From Pontibacter roseus DSM 17521 (lineage in GTDB: Bacteria > Bacteroidota > Bacteroidia > Cytophagales > Hymenobacteraceae): a DNA stretch of 64,000 nucleotides. The notes under the pieces are model-generated. The model saw nothing but the letters and a program-made list of their open reading frames with translations. It was not told the DNA's origin and did not search any database. Positions within the stretch are counted from its first letter, which is position 1. The number at the start of each line of letters is the position of its first letter. This document shows, one piece after another, positions 43,840 through 52,124 of this stretch. A program made the translations under genes and the position numbers. Where the stretch lies: positions 367,705-431,704 of the forward strand of contig NZ_KB890762.1 in assembly GCF_000373265.1 (NCBI RefSeq), given 5' to 3'.

Positions 43840-43884
43840 CAAATTTCGGAATAAGAATAGCCGAAGTCTGTGACTTATATCACG
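43840..43884 (-). promoter_or_regulatory. Crp/Fnr operator and -7 box of the first MBL-rhodanese gene
   Basis: TGTGACTTATATCACG at 43869-43884. On the minus strand 21 bases then GAAATTTG (43847-43840), a TAnnTTTG-like box, about 73 bp before the start codon. Confidence 0.78.
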
Positions 43885-43893
43885 CTGTCAGGC

Positions 43894-44757
43894 CTATGCA
43901 AAAAATATTTCTTTGATGATGATGTAAATGCCCATCACGAGCACAAACCAGCCGAAAGAAGTCTTCAGTTTGTCGGCGTGGATTTTAGTAGATAGGTAGG
44001 TGCCAATGAAGATGCCGGCGATAGAAATGGCTGAGAAAATGCCCAGGAACAACCAGTCAATCTCATAGTTGAACACGTCGCCTATAAAACCGAACAGCGA
44101 TTTAACAGCTATGATAAGGAGTGACGTACCCACCGCCATTTTCATGTCCAATTTACTGAAGAGCACGAGCGCCGGGATAATCAAGAAACCACCGCCTGCG
44201 CCAACCAGGCCGGTAAGCGTACCTACCACCAGCCCTTCAGCCAGAATGCCTCCATAGTTGAACTTTGGTTTCGGGTGCGTCTCAGCAGGATCTGTGTGCT
44301 CCACATCGAGTTCCGTGTCGATGTTCTCATCAACCACATCAGCTGGCTCTGCCGGTACTTCCTTTTTCTTTCTAATCATGGATATAGAGGCAAACACCAT
44401 CAGACCTGCGAACAGGAGCATCAACAGCACGCCTTTGGTTACTGCCAAGTCACCTACTGTAAACAGGTTTTCAGGTATAGCGGGTACCAAGTAGCGCCGC
44501 GTCAGGTATACTGCGACAATAGAAGGTAAACCAAACACGACAGCCGTTTTCATGCTGACCAGTCCCTTTTGATAAAATTTGTACGAGCCTACTAAACTGG
44601 TTAGGCCAACTATAAACAAAGAGTAAGCGGTAGATATAACCGGGCTAAGGCCAAGCAAATAAACCAGTACCGGTACGGTGAGTATAGAACCGCCGCCACC
44701 AATCAGGCCAAGAGATAAACCAATGAGTAAAGCAGCGATGTATCCGAGTATTTCCAT
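43894..44757 (-). CDS. TauE/SafE family sulfite exporter
   Basis: A 287-residue protein with eight predicted membrane helices in two halves, each with the family signature: IGLSLGLIGGGGSILTVPVL near the start and GTLTGLVGAGGGFLIIPALV at about 185-205. The acidic loop about residues 130-160 is rich in Asp and Glu. TauE/SafE proteins export sulfite, sulfoacetate or related anions. Here it would remove sulfite made by the persulfide dioxygenases. It has its own operator. Confidence 0.93.
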   Translation of the reverse strand: MEILGYIAALLIGLSLGLIGGGGSILTVPVLVYLLGLSPVISTAYSLFIVGLTSLVGSYKFYQKGLVSMKTAVVFGLPSIVAVYLTRRYLVPAIPENLFTVGDLAVTKGVLLMLLFAGLMVFASISMIRKKKEVPAEPADVVDENIDTELDVEHTDPAETHPKPKFNYGGILAEGLVVGTLTGLVGAGGGFLIIPALVLFSKLDMKMAVGTSLLIIAVKSLFGFIGDVFNYEIDWLFLGIFSAISIAGIFIGTYLSTKIHADKLKTSFGWFVLVMGIYIIIKEIFFA

Positions 44758-44786
44758 TTCTTAAAGTCTTATCTTGATTTCTAGTA

Positions 44787-44831
44787 CAAAGGTAGGGTGG
44801 TGCAGGAGGGAGTACAGTGACTGTTGTCACA
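44787..44831 (-). promoter_or_regulatory. Crp/Fnr operator and -7 box of the tauE gene
   Basis: AGTGACTGTTGTCACA at 44816-44831. On the minus strand exactly 21 bases then TACCTTTG (44794-44787), a perfect TAnnTTTG box, 30 bp before the start codon. Confidence 0.85.
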
Positions 44832-44852
44832 TAGGAAATTTGCTCAAAATTT

Positions 44853-44898
44853 AAAGCAAAAGGCGACCTAATAAAATATCAGGCCGCCTTTTGCTTTT
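44853..44898 (-). terminator. Terminator after the Crp/Fnr gene
   Basis: A 13-bp stem AAAGCAAAAGGCG / CGCCTTTTGCTTT (44853-44865 with 44885-44897) with further pairing CCT/AGG inside, 11 bp after the stop at 44909. The A-rich left arm gives a T-rich tail on the minus strand. Confidence 0.8.
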
Positions 44899-44908
44899 GT
44901 CTTTCTGT

Positions 44909-45556
44909 TTAGACTATATCTAAGTCGTGTACTTCTATGTAATTTCGGTGAAGTGTGATAGCGCCGGTTTGCTCTAGTTTTTTGAGTAGCCTGGAAATCA
45001 CTTCACGGGAACTGCTGAGCTCATTGGCAATCTGCTGGTGAGATAATTTAACTTCGTTTCCGCTTACTTTTACATGGCGACGCAGGTAGAAGATAAGTCG
45101 CTCGTCTAAGGCTTTGAATGCTACACTATCCAAGGTTTGCAGGAGCTCTTCAAAACGTTGGCGGTACGAAGCAATCACGAAGTTGTGCCAGGTTTTATAC
45201 TTGGCTAGCCACAGCTCTGATAGGTGCGATGGAATCAGGATAATCTCAGATTCATCCACTGCTTTTGCCATAATCTGGCTCTGTTCATCACGTGCGGTAC
45301 ACATCATGGAAAGGGCGCAGGCGTTTCCTGGTTCCAGGTAATACATCAAAAACTCATTGTCTTCTTCGTCTTCGCGATATACTTTCAGCAGACCTTTAGA
45401 AAGCAGCACAGTCGATTTAATGTACTGGCCGGTGCGCAGCGCTTCTTCACCTTCCTCCAGGTGCTTAAAGGTGCTTTGGGCCAGTATCTCGTCCAGCAGG
45501 GGCTGCTCTAACTGTGAGAACTTCTGCAGTAACTCTTCTTTATGTATACTTTCCAT
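44909..45556 (-). CDS. Crp/Fnr family regulator of the sulfur island (candidate persulfide or redox sensor)
   Basis: A 215-residue regulator starting at the ATG at 45556; a TTG upstream (45583) is less likely. It has an N-terminal cNMP-like domain (about 20-130), a dimer helix and a winged helix with LSHQQIANELSSSREVISRL. The recognition helix R-E-x3-R resembles CRP (which reads TGTGA), not FNR, and suits the WGTGA half-sites found at nine promoters nearby. Cys80 and Cys86 (NACALSMMCTA) could form a thiol switch. It is the last gene of the trxB operon, which has its own operator, so it probably controls itself. Confidence 0.92.
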   Translation of the reverse strand: MESIHKEELLQKFSQLEQPLLDEILAQSTFKHLEEGEEALRTGQYIKSTVLLSKGLLKVYREDEEDNEFLMYYLEPGNACALSMMCTARDEQSQIMAKAVDESEIILIPSHLSELWLAKYKTWHNFVIASYRQRFEELLQTLDSVAFKALDERLIFYLRRHVKVSGNEVKLSHQQIANELSSSREVISRLLKKLEQTGAITLHRNYIEVHDLDIV

Positions 45557-45575
45557 ATTATCCTGTACGTTTTCC

Positions 45576-45815
45576 CTATTCAATAGGTCCGGTAGTATCT
45601 TTTGTGTGTTGTTTGGTCTGGGGCACGCTGCAGCCTGTTGGTCCGCAACAGCCTGTATTCAAAATAGCCTGTCCGAAAAGCAAAATGGCAAATGCACCAA
45701 CCAGCACATCGCTTGTCGCTATAGCCTGTACCAGCAGTGCTATACCTAGCGCCAAACGAATCCACCTGGCCGGGTGCCAGCCAGTCAGCAGTTGATATTT
45801 TAAAGTCTTTATCAT
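45576..45815 (-). CDS. DUF2892 small membrane protein
   Basis: A 79-residue protein with one or two transmembrane helices, LALGIALLVQAIATSDVLVG and LLFGQAILNTGCCGPTGCSV, matching DUF2892 (the YgaP transmembrane domain), which normally accompanies rhodaneses. A Cys-Cys and a further Cys follow. The start overlaps the trxB stop by 4 bp (ATGA), so translation is coupled. Confidence 0.85.
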   Translation of the reverse strand: MIKTLKYQLLTGWHPARWIRLALGIALLVQAIATSDVLVGAFAILLFGQAILNTGCCGPTGCSVPQTKQHTKDTTGPIE

Positions 45816-46801
45816 GCCTTCTCAGATAAACTAAGCGTTGCATTCTGACCCTGTTCTATTGCTTGTTCTGATTCCAGAGAGGCCAGGTAACGCTCGGCAT
45901 CCAGGGCAGCCATACAGCCTGAACCAGCCGCTGTAACTGCCTGGCGGTACGTAAAATCCTGCACATCGCCACAGGCAAATACACCGTCAATATTGGTCTT
46001 GCTCGTTCCGGGTATCGTGCGGATATAACCATTTTCGTCCAAATTCAGGTAATCGGCAAATATGTCTGAGTTCGGTTTATGCCCGATAGCCACAAAGAAG
46101 CCCTGTACCGGGATTTCCCTCAACTCATCAGTCAACACATTGCGCACACGCATCCCCTGTACCGTCTGCTCGCCTAGGATTTCGTCAGTCACTGTATTCC
46201 ATAGAATCTCAATGTTGCGTGTCTTCTTTACACGTTCCTGCATAATGGTAGAAGCACGCATTTCATCACGGCGTACAATCATATATACCTTGTTTGCAAG
46301 GTTGGCCAAATAGGTGGCCTCTTCAGCTGCCGTATCGCCTGCGCCTACTATGGCCACATCCTGCCCACGGTAGAAGAAACCATCGCACACGGCACATGCC
46401 GATACGCCACTGCCATTTAGGCGTGCCTCAGATTCCAGGCCTAGCCACTTGGCGGATGCTCCGGTGGAGATAATAACTGCTTCGGCTTCTATTACCTTTT
46501 GGTCGTCTATCGTTACCTGATGGGGTTTAGAAGAGAAATCGACAGCAGTAGCGATGCCATAGCGCACGTCGGTACCAAAGCGCTCTGCCTGCCGCTTAAA
46601 ATCCTCCATCATCTGAGGACCATTGATGCCGTCTGGGTAGCCGGGGTAATTTTCCACGTCGTTTGTGATGGTAAGCTGACCACCGGGCTGCAAGCCCTGA
46701 TACAATACAGGGTTCAGGCCGGCTCTGGAAGCATAGATTGCAGCAGTATACCCGGCAGGGCCAGAACCAATTATCAAAACTTTAACCTTTTCTTTTTCCA
46801 T
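45812..46801 (-). CDS. trxB: Thioredoxin-disulfide reductase
   Basis: A 329-residue flavoprotein. FAD motif LIIGSGPAGYTAAIYASRAG at the N-terminus, redox-active CAVC in SACAVCDGFF, an NADPH motif VAIVGAGDTAAEEATYL and the C-terminal FACGDVQDFTYRQAVTAAGSG. It uses NADPH to reduce thioredoxin, here probably feeding persulfide and disulfide reduction. It is the first gene of an operon with DUF2892 and Crp/Fnr genes and has an operator upstream. Confidence 0.96.
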   Translation of the reverse strand: MEKEKVKVLIIGSGPAGYTAAIYASRAGLNPVLYQGLQPGGQLTITNDVENYPGYPDGINGPQMMEDFKRQAERFGTDVRYGIATAVDFSSKPHQVTIDDQKVIEAEAVIISTGASAKWLGLESEARLNGSGVSACAVCDGFFYRGQDVAIVGAGDTAAEEATYLANLANKVYMIVRRDEMRASTIMQERVKKTRNIEILWNTVTDEILGEQTVQGMRVRNVLTDELREIPVQGFFVAIGHKPNSDIFADYLNLDENGYIRTIPGTSKTNIDGVFACGDVQDFTYRQAVTAAGSGCMAALDAERYLASLESEQAIEQGQNATLSLSEKA

Positions 46802-46914
46802 TGTAAATAGGTTTCTCTTAGCTAAAGACGGAATGTTTTCCCGTCTTATTGTCTGTTCAAGTTAATCATGCGAAGCCTCCTTTCCCTAAGGGGACAGGGA
46901 GCTGTCTTGCTTTA

Positions 46915-46959
46915 CAAAGGAAGCGTTTTACTTAGCATTGGTCAGTGATTTTAGTCACA
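46915..46959 (-). promoter_or_regulatory. Crp/Fnr operator and -7 box of the trxB operon
   Basis: AGTGATTTTAGTCACA at 46944-46959. On the minus strand exactly 21 bases then TTCCTTTG (46922-46915), close to TAnnTTTG. The leader to trxB is about 110 bp, longer than for the other promoters. Confidence 0.78.
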
Positions 46960-47007
46960 TAGTATAGCAGTGAAGCCCGTAATGCTCTAGAGGCAGGACT
47001 TACTTAC

Positions 47008-47052
47008 ATACACCTACTGCCTGCACTTCTTAAGCACAGGCAGTAGGTGTAT
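47008..47052 (-). repeat. Perfect 16-bp inverted repeat after the DUF6132 gene
   Basis: ATACACCTACTGCCTG (47008-47023) and its exact complement at 47037-47052, with a 13-nt loop, begin eight bases after the stop at 47060. No T-run follows on the minus strand, so it is either a stem that ends transcripts without one or a stabilising 3' structure. Confidence 0.8.
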
Positions 47053-47059
47053 GGTCTTA

Positions 47060-47266
47060 TTATTTTCTGTCAGCCGATGTAAACCTCCTGGAAACCAAAG
47101 CTCCCACGACAGTGCCGTATAGGGTGCTATTAAAAGGGCTGGAGCTGATGGCACAACTACCGTCACACCCATAGAAGGCATAGAAAAGATAGCCCAGTAT
47201 GCTGCCGGCCAACATGCCTAACATCAGCCTGGAGCTTGCATTAGTTTTTAACTTATTCAGTTTCAT
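47060..47266 (-). CDS. DUF6132-like small membrane protein
   Basis: A 68-residue protein with two transmembrane helices flanking GCDGSCAISSSPFNSTLYG, matching the Bacteroidota DUF6132 pattern (Cys-x3-Cys-x-I/T-x-P). The start overlaps the upstream rhodanese by 14 bp. It is often found with rhodaneses; function unknown. Confidence 0.8.
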   Translation of the reverse strand: MKLNKLKTNASSRLMLGMLAGSILGYLFYAFYGCDGSCAISSSPFNSTLYGTVVGALVSRRFTSADRK

Positions 47267-47564
47267 AAGGCCAGTTACCTATGCCGCCACTCAGGTTATA
47301 CAATTTTGTAAATCCTTGTCCTGCCATATAGTTGCAGGCCTGGGCACTTCTATTGCCTGATCTGCAGTATAGTACATACGGTTTGTCTTTATCCAGTGCA
47401 TCTACTTTTTGTGGAAACTGGGCATCCATCAGGTCTATTACCTGCGCGCCCGGTATTTTGCCTTGGCTTACTTCCATGGGAGTGCGAACATCTACCACAA
47501 CGGCATCAGGCTGCTCTTCACGAAGCTTTTTAAGCTCTTCTCCAGATATATCTTTATAGCTCAT
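47253..47564 (-). CDS. Single-domain rhodanese sulfurtransferase
   Basis: A 103-residue protein. The ATG at 47564 (MSYKDISGEELKKL) is preferred over a longer in-frame reading, which would begin within the neighbouring gene's end. It has VVDVRTPMEVSQGKIPGAQV and active site LYCRSGNRSAQA. It follows the second MBL-rhodanese fusion across a hairpin and overlaps the DUF6132 gene, so the three are one sulfur-transfer operon. Confidence 0.92.
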   Translation of the reverse strand: MSYKDISGEELKKLREEQPDAVVVDVRTPMEVSQGKIPGAQVIDLMDAQFPQKVDALDKDKPYVLYCRSGNRSAQACNYMAGQGFTKLYNLSGGIGNWPYETE

Positions 47565-47586
47565 GATTGTTGTTATAGTTAAGGTA

Positions 47587-47617
47587 AACAGGAGACCCTT
47601 ATTTTGGGTCTCCTGTT
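47587..47617 (-). terminator. Hairpin between the second fusion gene and the rhodanese
   Basis: A perfect 12-bp stem AACAGGAGACCC / GGGTCTCCTGTT with a 7-nt loop, six bases after the stop at 47623. No T-run follows; it may reduce or process downstream transcription. Confidence 0.65.
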
Positions 47618-47622
47618 CTAGG

Positions 47623-48966
47623 TTAATTATTCTTAAGCTCTGTGACAGCTTCACTCATATCCAGCACCTTCACATCTGGTAGGGCAGACTCCACGATGCT
47701 GCTACCCGCTGCCGAGCGATAACCACCAGCGCAATGCACTACCACCGGTTTGTCAGTAGGAATCTCCTTCACTCTTTCGCGTAGCTCCGGCAATGGAATG
47801 CTGATAGCATTATCAAAGAACTTACCACTTTTCACTTCTGATGTGTTGCGGATGTCCACAATGGTATAGTCATCTTTGTTCTCTTCAAACGTTTTTCTGT
47901 CAAAATTGTCGCTCGTTTCGCCGTCCTGCTGATCGTATACAAATGCGCCCTTAATCAGGAGTTCGTAGCCGATTTTAGCAGCCTTGGAAATCAATTCCTT
48001 CAACTCCTGCTCACTTTCAGCCACCAAGTAATAACTTTCCTCTGGGCCAACGATGCTGCCCAACCAAGTTTCAAATTTGCCACCGTTCTGTATGTTGATG
48101 GCTCCTTTGTAGTGTCCTTGCTTAAATATTTTTTCGCTGCGGGCATCTACTATCACAGCACCGTCTTCCGGCTTGTAGTTCTTCTCCAGTTTAGCGACAC
48201 CTTCCACGCTTGGATTATAGTCAGGCGCGCCCTGCTTGTTCAGGCTCACATCGTAGCCAAAATATTTTGGGATAAAGGGCTGGTCTTCTGTCAATACTTT
48301 TACAAACTCGTCTTCGCTCATAGGCTTCAGGGCATAGTTTCCCAGCTTCTCATCACCGATGGTACTGCTGTTGGCATCGCTCAGGCCTTTACCGCAAAGC
48401 GAGCCTGCCCCGTGTGCTGGATACACAACCACATCATCGGCCAGCTTCATCAGCTTTTCACGGGTGCTCTTATACATCTGGCGGGCCAGTTCCTCACGCT
48501 TGGCCGTTACGTTACCGGCACTCTCGCGCAGATCCGGGCGGCCCACATCGCCAATAAACAAGGTATCACCCGTAAACACGGCTTTATCCTTGCCCTCGTG
48601 CTCCAGCACTATGCTGATTGAGTCGGGGGAGTGCCCCGGGGTGTGCAGCGACTTCAGTTTTACTTCACCTAGCTGCAATTCTGCGCCTTCGTCAAACGCT
48701 TTGTGCGGATAGTCGGCACCTACCAGGCTGTGTGTGTAAATGGTAGCGCCGGTTTTCTGGTGTATCTCCAGGTGCGAGCTTACGAAGTCAGCATGGGGGT
48801 GCGTTTCAATCACCCCTACAATTTTGGCGTCGTGCTCTTTGGCGTAATCATAGTAGGGCTGCGGGTCGCGGGCCGGGTCAATCAATATTATTTCCTTTTC
48901 GCTTTCGCTTAGGATAGCGTATGCATAATGGGCTAAGCCTTTGTCTTCAAATTGTTTGATTTTCAT
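47623..48966 (-). CDS. Persulfide dioxygenase-rhodanese fusion (CstB/BlhR-like), second copy
   Basis: A 447-residue paralogue of 42354-43766. The MBL domain has IETHPHADFVSSHLEIH, HTPGHSPDSI, TGDTLFIGDVGRPDL and YPAHGAGSLCGK. A central rhodanese is degenerate (YLVAESEQELKEL, no Cys). The C-terminal rhodanese has VVHCAGGYRSAAG with catalytic Cys. It is expected to oxidise persulfides or transfer their sulfur in the cytosol. Its operator is at 49035-49050. It is the first gene of an operon with the rhodanese and DUF6132 genes. Confidence 0.93.
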   Translation of the reverse strand: MKIKQFEDKGLAHYAYAILSESEKEIILIDPARDPQPYYDYAKEHDAKIVGVIETHPHADFVSSHLEIHQKTGATIYTHSLVGADYPHKAFDEGAELQLGEVKLKSLHTPGHSPDSISIVLEHEGKDKAVFTGDTLFIGDVGRPDLRESAGNVTAKREELARQMYKSTREKLMKLADDVVVYPAHGAGSLCGKGLSDANSSTIGDEKLGNYALKPMSEDEFVKVLTEDQPFIPKYFGYDVSLNKQGAPDYNPSVEGVAKLEKNYKPEDGAVIVDARSEKIFKQGHYKGAINIQNGGKFETWLGSIVGPEESYYLVAESEQELKELISKAAKIGYELLIKGAFVYDQQDGETSDNFDRKTFEENKDDYTIVDIRNTSEVKSGKFFDNAISIPLPELRERVKEIPTDKPVVVHCAGGYRSAAGSSIVESALPDVKVLDMSEAVTELKNN

Positions 48967-49005
48967 AGATTTTCTTATTTTTTGATATTGATTTAATTTC
49001 TAATG

Positions 49006-49050
49006 CAAAGTTAAAGCGTACGCTAACTAAGTTCAGTGATGTTTGTCACA
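49006..49050 (-). promoter_or_regulatory. Crp/Fnr operator and -7 box of the second MBL-rhodanese operon
   Basis: AGTGATGTTTGTCACA at 49035-49050. On the minus strand exactly 21 bases then TAACTTTG (49013-49006), a perfect TAnnTTTG box, 40 bp before the start codon. Confidence 0.85.
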
Positions 49051-49144
49051 CAACTAATTGTACTGTACATGCTTCAAATTTGATGTGTTTATAGTCATTG
49101 TGCATCACTCATAACATAAAGCTGATAGCTAAGCTAGGTGTAGC

Positions 49145-50542
49145 CTAGAAGTTAAGCTGCGTTACAAAGTTTACATTGTGAAAGTTGGTGTTGTAGTACA
49201 TGGCTTCGAGCGGCACATCTGATCCTGGTGATGCTCTTCCTACATAAAGCAACCGAAAGTTCAACCCTTTCAGCACAGGTTTTGCAGGGCTATAACTTAT
49301 GTCAGCTAACCAGCCAATATAAGGGACAGCTCTATACTTGTTGTGAATATAGTTCTCACTGCCAGGCAACCAGGTCTTGGAAGCAGCTGCTTCTATAGAG
49401 AGCCTATCTGACCAGCGTTTTTTTACTTTTGCCACCAGCAGGTCTGATTTACCTGTGCCTTCCATTCTGCCTCTGGAGAGGGTGGCGAAGAACTGCTCAC
49501 GGCCCCATTCACGCGGAAACAGGAAGCGCCCATCTCCATCTATGTGCAGGTAATTAAGTGATGTGTTCCAGCTTCCGGGCTCGTATGCTAACTGACCACC
49601 TACCAGCCATTGTTGCTGATCCGGGAAATAGGTATGTGCTTCTTCCGGACTGCCCCCATTGCCTACTTGCATTTGGTAAAGCCCTTCTATACCTGCTTTC
49701 ACCTGCGGTATTATTTCTATAGTTGTCCGACCATAGCTGGTGTTCGATACATTCTCGATCCAGTAGTTCCATACTTCTGCGTTAAAGCCGTGATGGGATT
49801 GATCTGAGTTAAGCTGTAGACCAGTTACGGCAACACCTTTGGTTTTAGTATGGTGGGCATAACCGGATTGATTGCCTTGTATATCAAATCCTGCAGGAAA
49901 AGTACCGATGGATTCACCCGCTTTAAACCATTCTACTGTACTTCTGGGGGAGAAATGATCAAACCAGGCGAGTGTCAGCAGCGCTTTTTCCTGTACTGGA
50001 AACCGAAAACTGATACCCTGAAAGGAGTATGGCTTCATGCGGGTATCTTGCGGGTTCATCAGGGGAGAAGTGAAACTAAAACGGCCAGCTTTTGCGTGCA
50101 GCCAATCTGTTTTGTACTCCAGGTATAGTTCGTCCAGCCGGTCCAGGTCGGCTTTGTTTTCCGGGTCTTCTACATCAAAAAGCTCCAGCTCCAGCTTAGG
50201 GTGTTTGCCTGTTACAGGGTCCTGGTGTGCCATGCCCGATGAGAACAGGTTATAGGTAAACAACCCGGCAAACCCTAGTCTGAAACCATGGAAGGGAGCT
50301 GTCTTATAGGCTATTTCTGCACCAATGGCATTGGCATAGTTATCAGAGAGTTCGCGGTGGTTCCAGGTAGCCATAAAGTAATTCCGTACATGCCCGTGCA
50401 CTGTGCCTTTTGTAAAAAGCTCCTGTACATTATTTACCAGTACAGTATCTGGTTGATGTGCTTCGTGGTGTTTTTGGGCAGAGGCCGTACTCCAGGCCAT
50501 ACTGGCAGCAAATATAGCCGCCAGTTTAAATGTATTACGCAT
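49145..50542 (-). CDS. OprD-like outer-membrane porin
   Basis: The start at 50542 (MRNTFKLAAIFAASMAWSTA) gives a 465-residue precursor with a signal peptide ending ASAQ. It has a barrel of many amphipathic strands with VRNYFMATWNHRELSDNYAN, IGAEIAYKTAPFHGFRLGFA and AGRFSFTSPLMNPQDTRM, the OprD pattern, and ends NVNFVTQLNF. It probably admits a small anion or organic acid. It may belong with the universal-stress gene upstream, though a terminator lies between. Confidence 0.82.
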   Translation of the reverse strand: MRNTFKLAAIFAASMAWSTASAQKHHEAHQPDTVLVNNVQELFTKGTVHGHVRNYFMATWNHRELSDNYANAIGAEIAYKTAPFHGFRLGFAGLFTYNLFSSGMAHQDPVTGKHPKLELELFDVEDPENKADLDRLDELYLEYKTDWLHAKAGRFSFTSPLMNPQDTRMKPYSFQGISFRFPVQEKALLTLAWFDHFSPRSTVEWFKAGESIGTFPAGFDIQGNQSGYAHHTKTKGVAVTGLQLNSDQSHHGFNAEVWNYWIENVSNTSYGRTTIEIIPQVKAGIEGLYQMQVGNGGSPEEAHTYFPDQQQWLVGGQLAYEPGSWNTSLNYLHIDGDGRFLFPREWGREQFFATLSRGRMEGTGKSDLLVAKVKKRWSDRLSIEAAASKTWLPGSENYIHNKYRAVPYIGWLADISYSPAKPVLKGLNFRLLYVGRASPGSDVPLEAMYYNTNFHNVNFVTQLNF

Positions 50543-50552
50543 CGTATTTAGT

Positions 50553-50583
50553 GTAAAAAAGATGTGCAGCCGGAGCTGCACAT
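50553..50583 (-). terminator. Intrinsic terminator of the universal stress gene
   Basis: A 9-bp perfect stem ATGTGCAGC / GCTGCACAT with a 4-nt loop, followed on the minus strand by six T, 16 bp after the stop at 50599. Confidence 0.82.
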
Positions 50584-50598
50584 TGAAGAGAAAGGATA

Positions 50599-51441
50599 TT
50601 AGTTAAGATGATAGGTCATCAGAGGACGGATGCAGTGGTTTACAAGCGTTTCCGCAACGCTGCCATAGAACAGGTGGCTGATGCCTTTTCTGCCATGCGT
50701 ACCGATCAGCACCAGGTCCATTTCAGATACTTCGTTAAAGCTGCGCACTCCCGCCGGAACCTTATAGTTGTGGTGCAGGTGCAGTTCGTAGTTTTGCAAG
50801 TTCAACTGCTCCGCGAAATCCTGCATTTTACCTTTCAGTTGGTTTAACCTGTTTTCATCTTCCTTGTTTACAATCTGCAACAGGTGCAGCCTGGCATCAA
50901 AAAGTTGCTGCAGCATTTTAATAGTTGCCACACTTTGCTCTGGTTGCTTTTCTGCTTCAAAGTCAGCTACCCACAACAAGTTCTGGATAGGGGTGATGGC
51001 TGCATTCTTGTGAACGGTGATAACTGGAATGTTGGTATACCTGACCACGTGCTGCGCTTCTGAGCCTGATACTTTCTCCAGCCAGCCATCAGCTCCATCT
51101 GTGCCCATAATCACCAGGTCAATGCTTTTATTGTTGGCATAGTCAGCGAGCACTGTGGTTAATCCACCAAATAGTACTTCGCTGGTAAAGCTAAAATCAA
51201 CGTGCTGTTTCAGTTCTGCAAATTTCTGTTCTGCCAATTGCTGCTTTTGCTTTAGCTCACCTTTGTTTACTGTTTCTGATGCATCTACAGAACCGGCCCA
51301 TTCAGCGGAGTTTACCTCTATGACATGCACCAAGTGCGTGTTAATGGGCGTCTTGTCCATCAGGAAAGCCAGAAATTCGATTGCTCTGTAAGACACCGGC
51401 GTGAAATCAACCGGTACCATGATGTCTAATTTATCTTTCAT
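50599..51441 (-). CDS. Universal stress protein with two UspA domains
   Basis: A 280-residue tandem UspA protein. The first domain has IMVPVDFTPVSYRAIEFLAF and VIMGTDGADGWLE; the second ends with MDLVLIGTHGRKGISHLFYG followed by SVAETLVNH, the ATP-binding G-x2-G-x9-G(S/T) pattern. It is 52 bp downstream of the methyltransferase and may be co-transcribed under the operator at 52154. Cytosolic stress or energy sensor. Confidence 0.92.
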   Translation of the reverse strand: MKDKLDIMVPVDFTPVSYRAIEFLAFLMDKTPINTHLVHVIEVNSAEWAGSVDASETVNKGELKQKQQLAEQKFAELKQHVDFSFTSEVLFGGLTTVLADYANNKSIDLVIMGTDGADGWLEKVSGSEAQHVVRYTNIPVITVHKNAAITPIQNLLWVADFEAEKQPEQSVATIKMLQQLFDARLHLLQIVNKEDENRLNQLKGKMQDFAEQLNLQNYELHLHHNYKVPAGVRSFNEVSEMDLVLIGTHGRKGISHLFYGSVAETLVNHCIRPLMTYHLN

Positions 51442-51492
51442 TTGAGTAGTGGCTGTCAGCCTTTATTTTAGTTTTTTGCTTTTTATGTTCTC

Positions 51493-52104
51493 TTATTTAT
51501 TCATCTTCTTTTGAGCAACCATTCTGGTTACAAAGCCAGCACCGCTGTGATAGGCGCCTTCATGCAGTTGTATGTCTATCTCCTGTAGCAATTTTATATC
51601 AAGCAGTCTGTAGTCATCCTGTAGCATTTCGGCGGTATAGAGCATACTTTCATCTTTTGGTCCGCCGGAGCTATAGCTCAACTGATTTGGGTGGAAAGCT
51701 TCCAGTATCACAGTGCCTCCGGGTTTCAACCATTCAATTACCTTCTGATGCAGTTGCTGGCGCAGTGCGGGTGGGAAATGGGCATGAATCAGTGCCACTG
51801 CATCCTGGCTCTCAGGCTCACAGGAGAATTGCGCTGCATCAGTTACCTGGTAGTTGATGGTTACGCCACGCTGTTCTGCCAACGCCATGGCCTTTTTGTG
51901 ACCTGCTTCACTGAAATCAAATGCTGTTACCTGCCAGCCTTTCAGAGCCGCATAGACTGCATTCCTGCCTTCTCCTTCGGCAGGTAATAACAACTTTCCG
52001 GGACGCAGGTGCTGTAGTTGCTCCCTGAAAAATTCGTTCGGCTCAGCGCCGTATACCATTTGATTCTGGCTGTAGCGTTCGTTCCAGAAGTCTTTCATAG
52101 TCAT
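51493..52104 (-). CDS. Class I SAM-dependent methyltransferase (TehB-like)
   Basis: Start at 52104 (MTMKDFWNERYSQ) or two codons later at 52098; the promoter box predicts transcription from about 52118, which excludes the longer upstream reading. About 203 residues. SAM motif I region is LLPAEGEGRNAVYAALKGWQ, then VTAFDFSEAGHKKA, and later AVALIHAHFPPAL. It resembles TehB-type methyltransferases of chalcogen detoxification and may methylate sulfide or selenite-type substrates, which would fit the island. Confidence 0.87.
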   Translation of the reverse strand: MTMKDFWNERYSQNQMVYGAEPNEFFREQLQHLRPGKLLLPAEGEGRNAVYAALKGWQVTAFDFSEAGHKKAMALAEQRGVTINYQVTDAAQFSCEPESQDAVALIHAHFPPALRQQLHQKVIEWLKPGGTVILEAFHPNQLSYSSGGPKDESMLYTAEMLQDDYRLLDIKLLQEIDIQLHEGAYHSGAGFVTRMVAQKKMNK

Positions 52105-52124
52105 GCTTTTTAAGTTATGTGATA

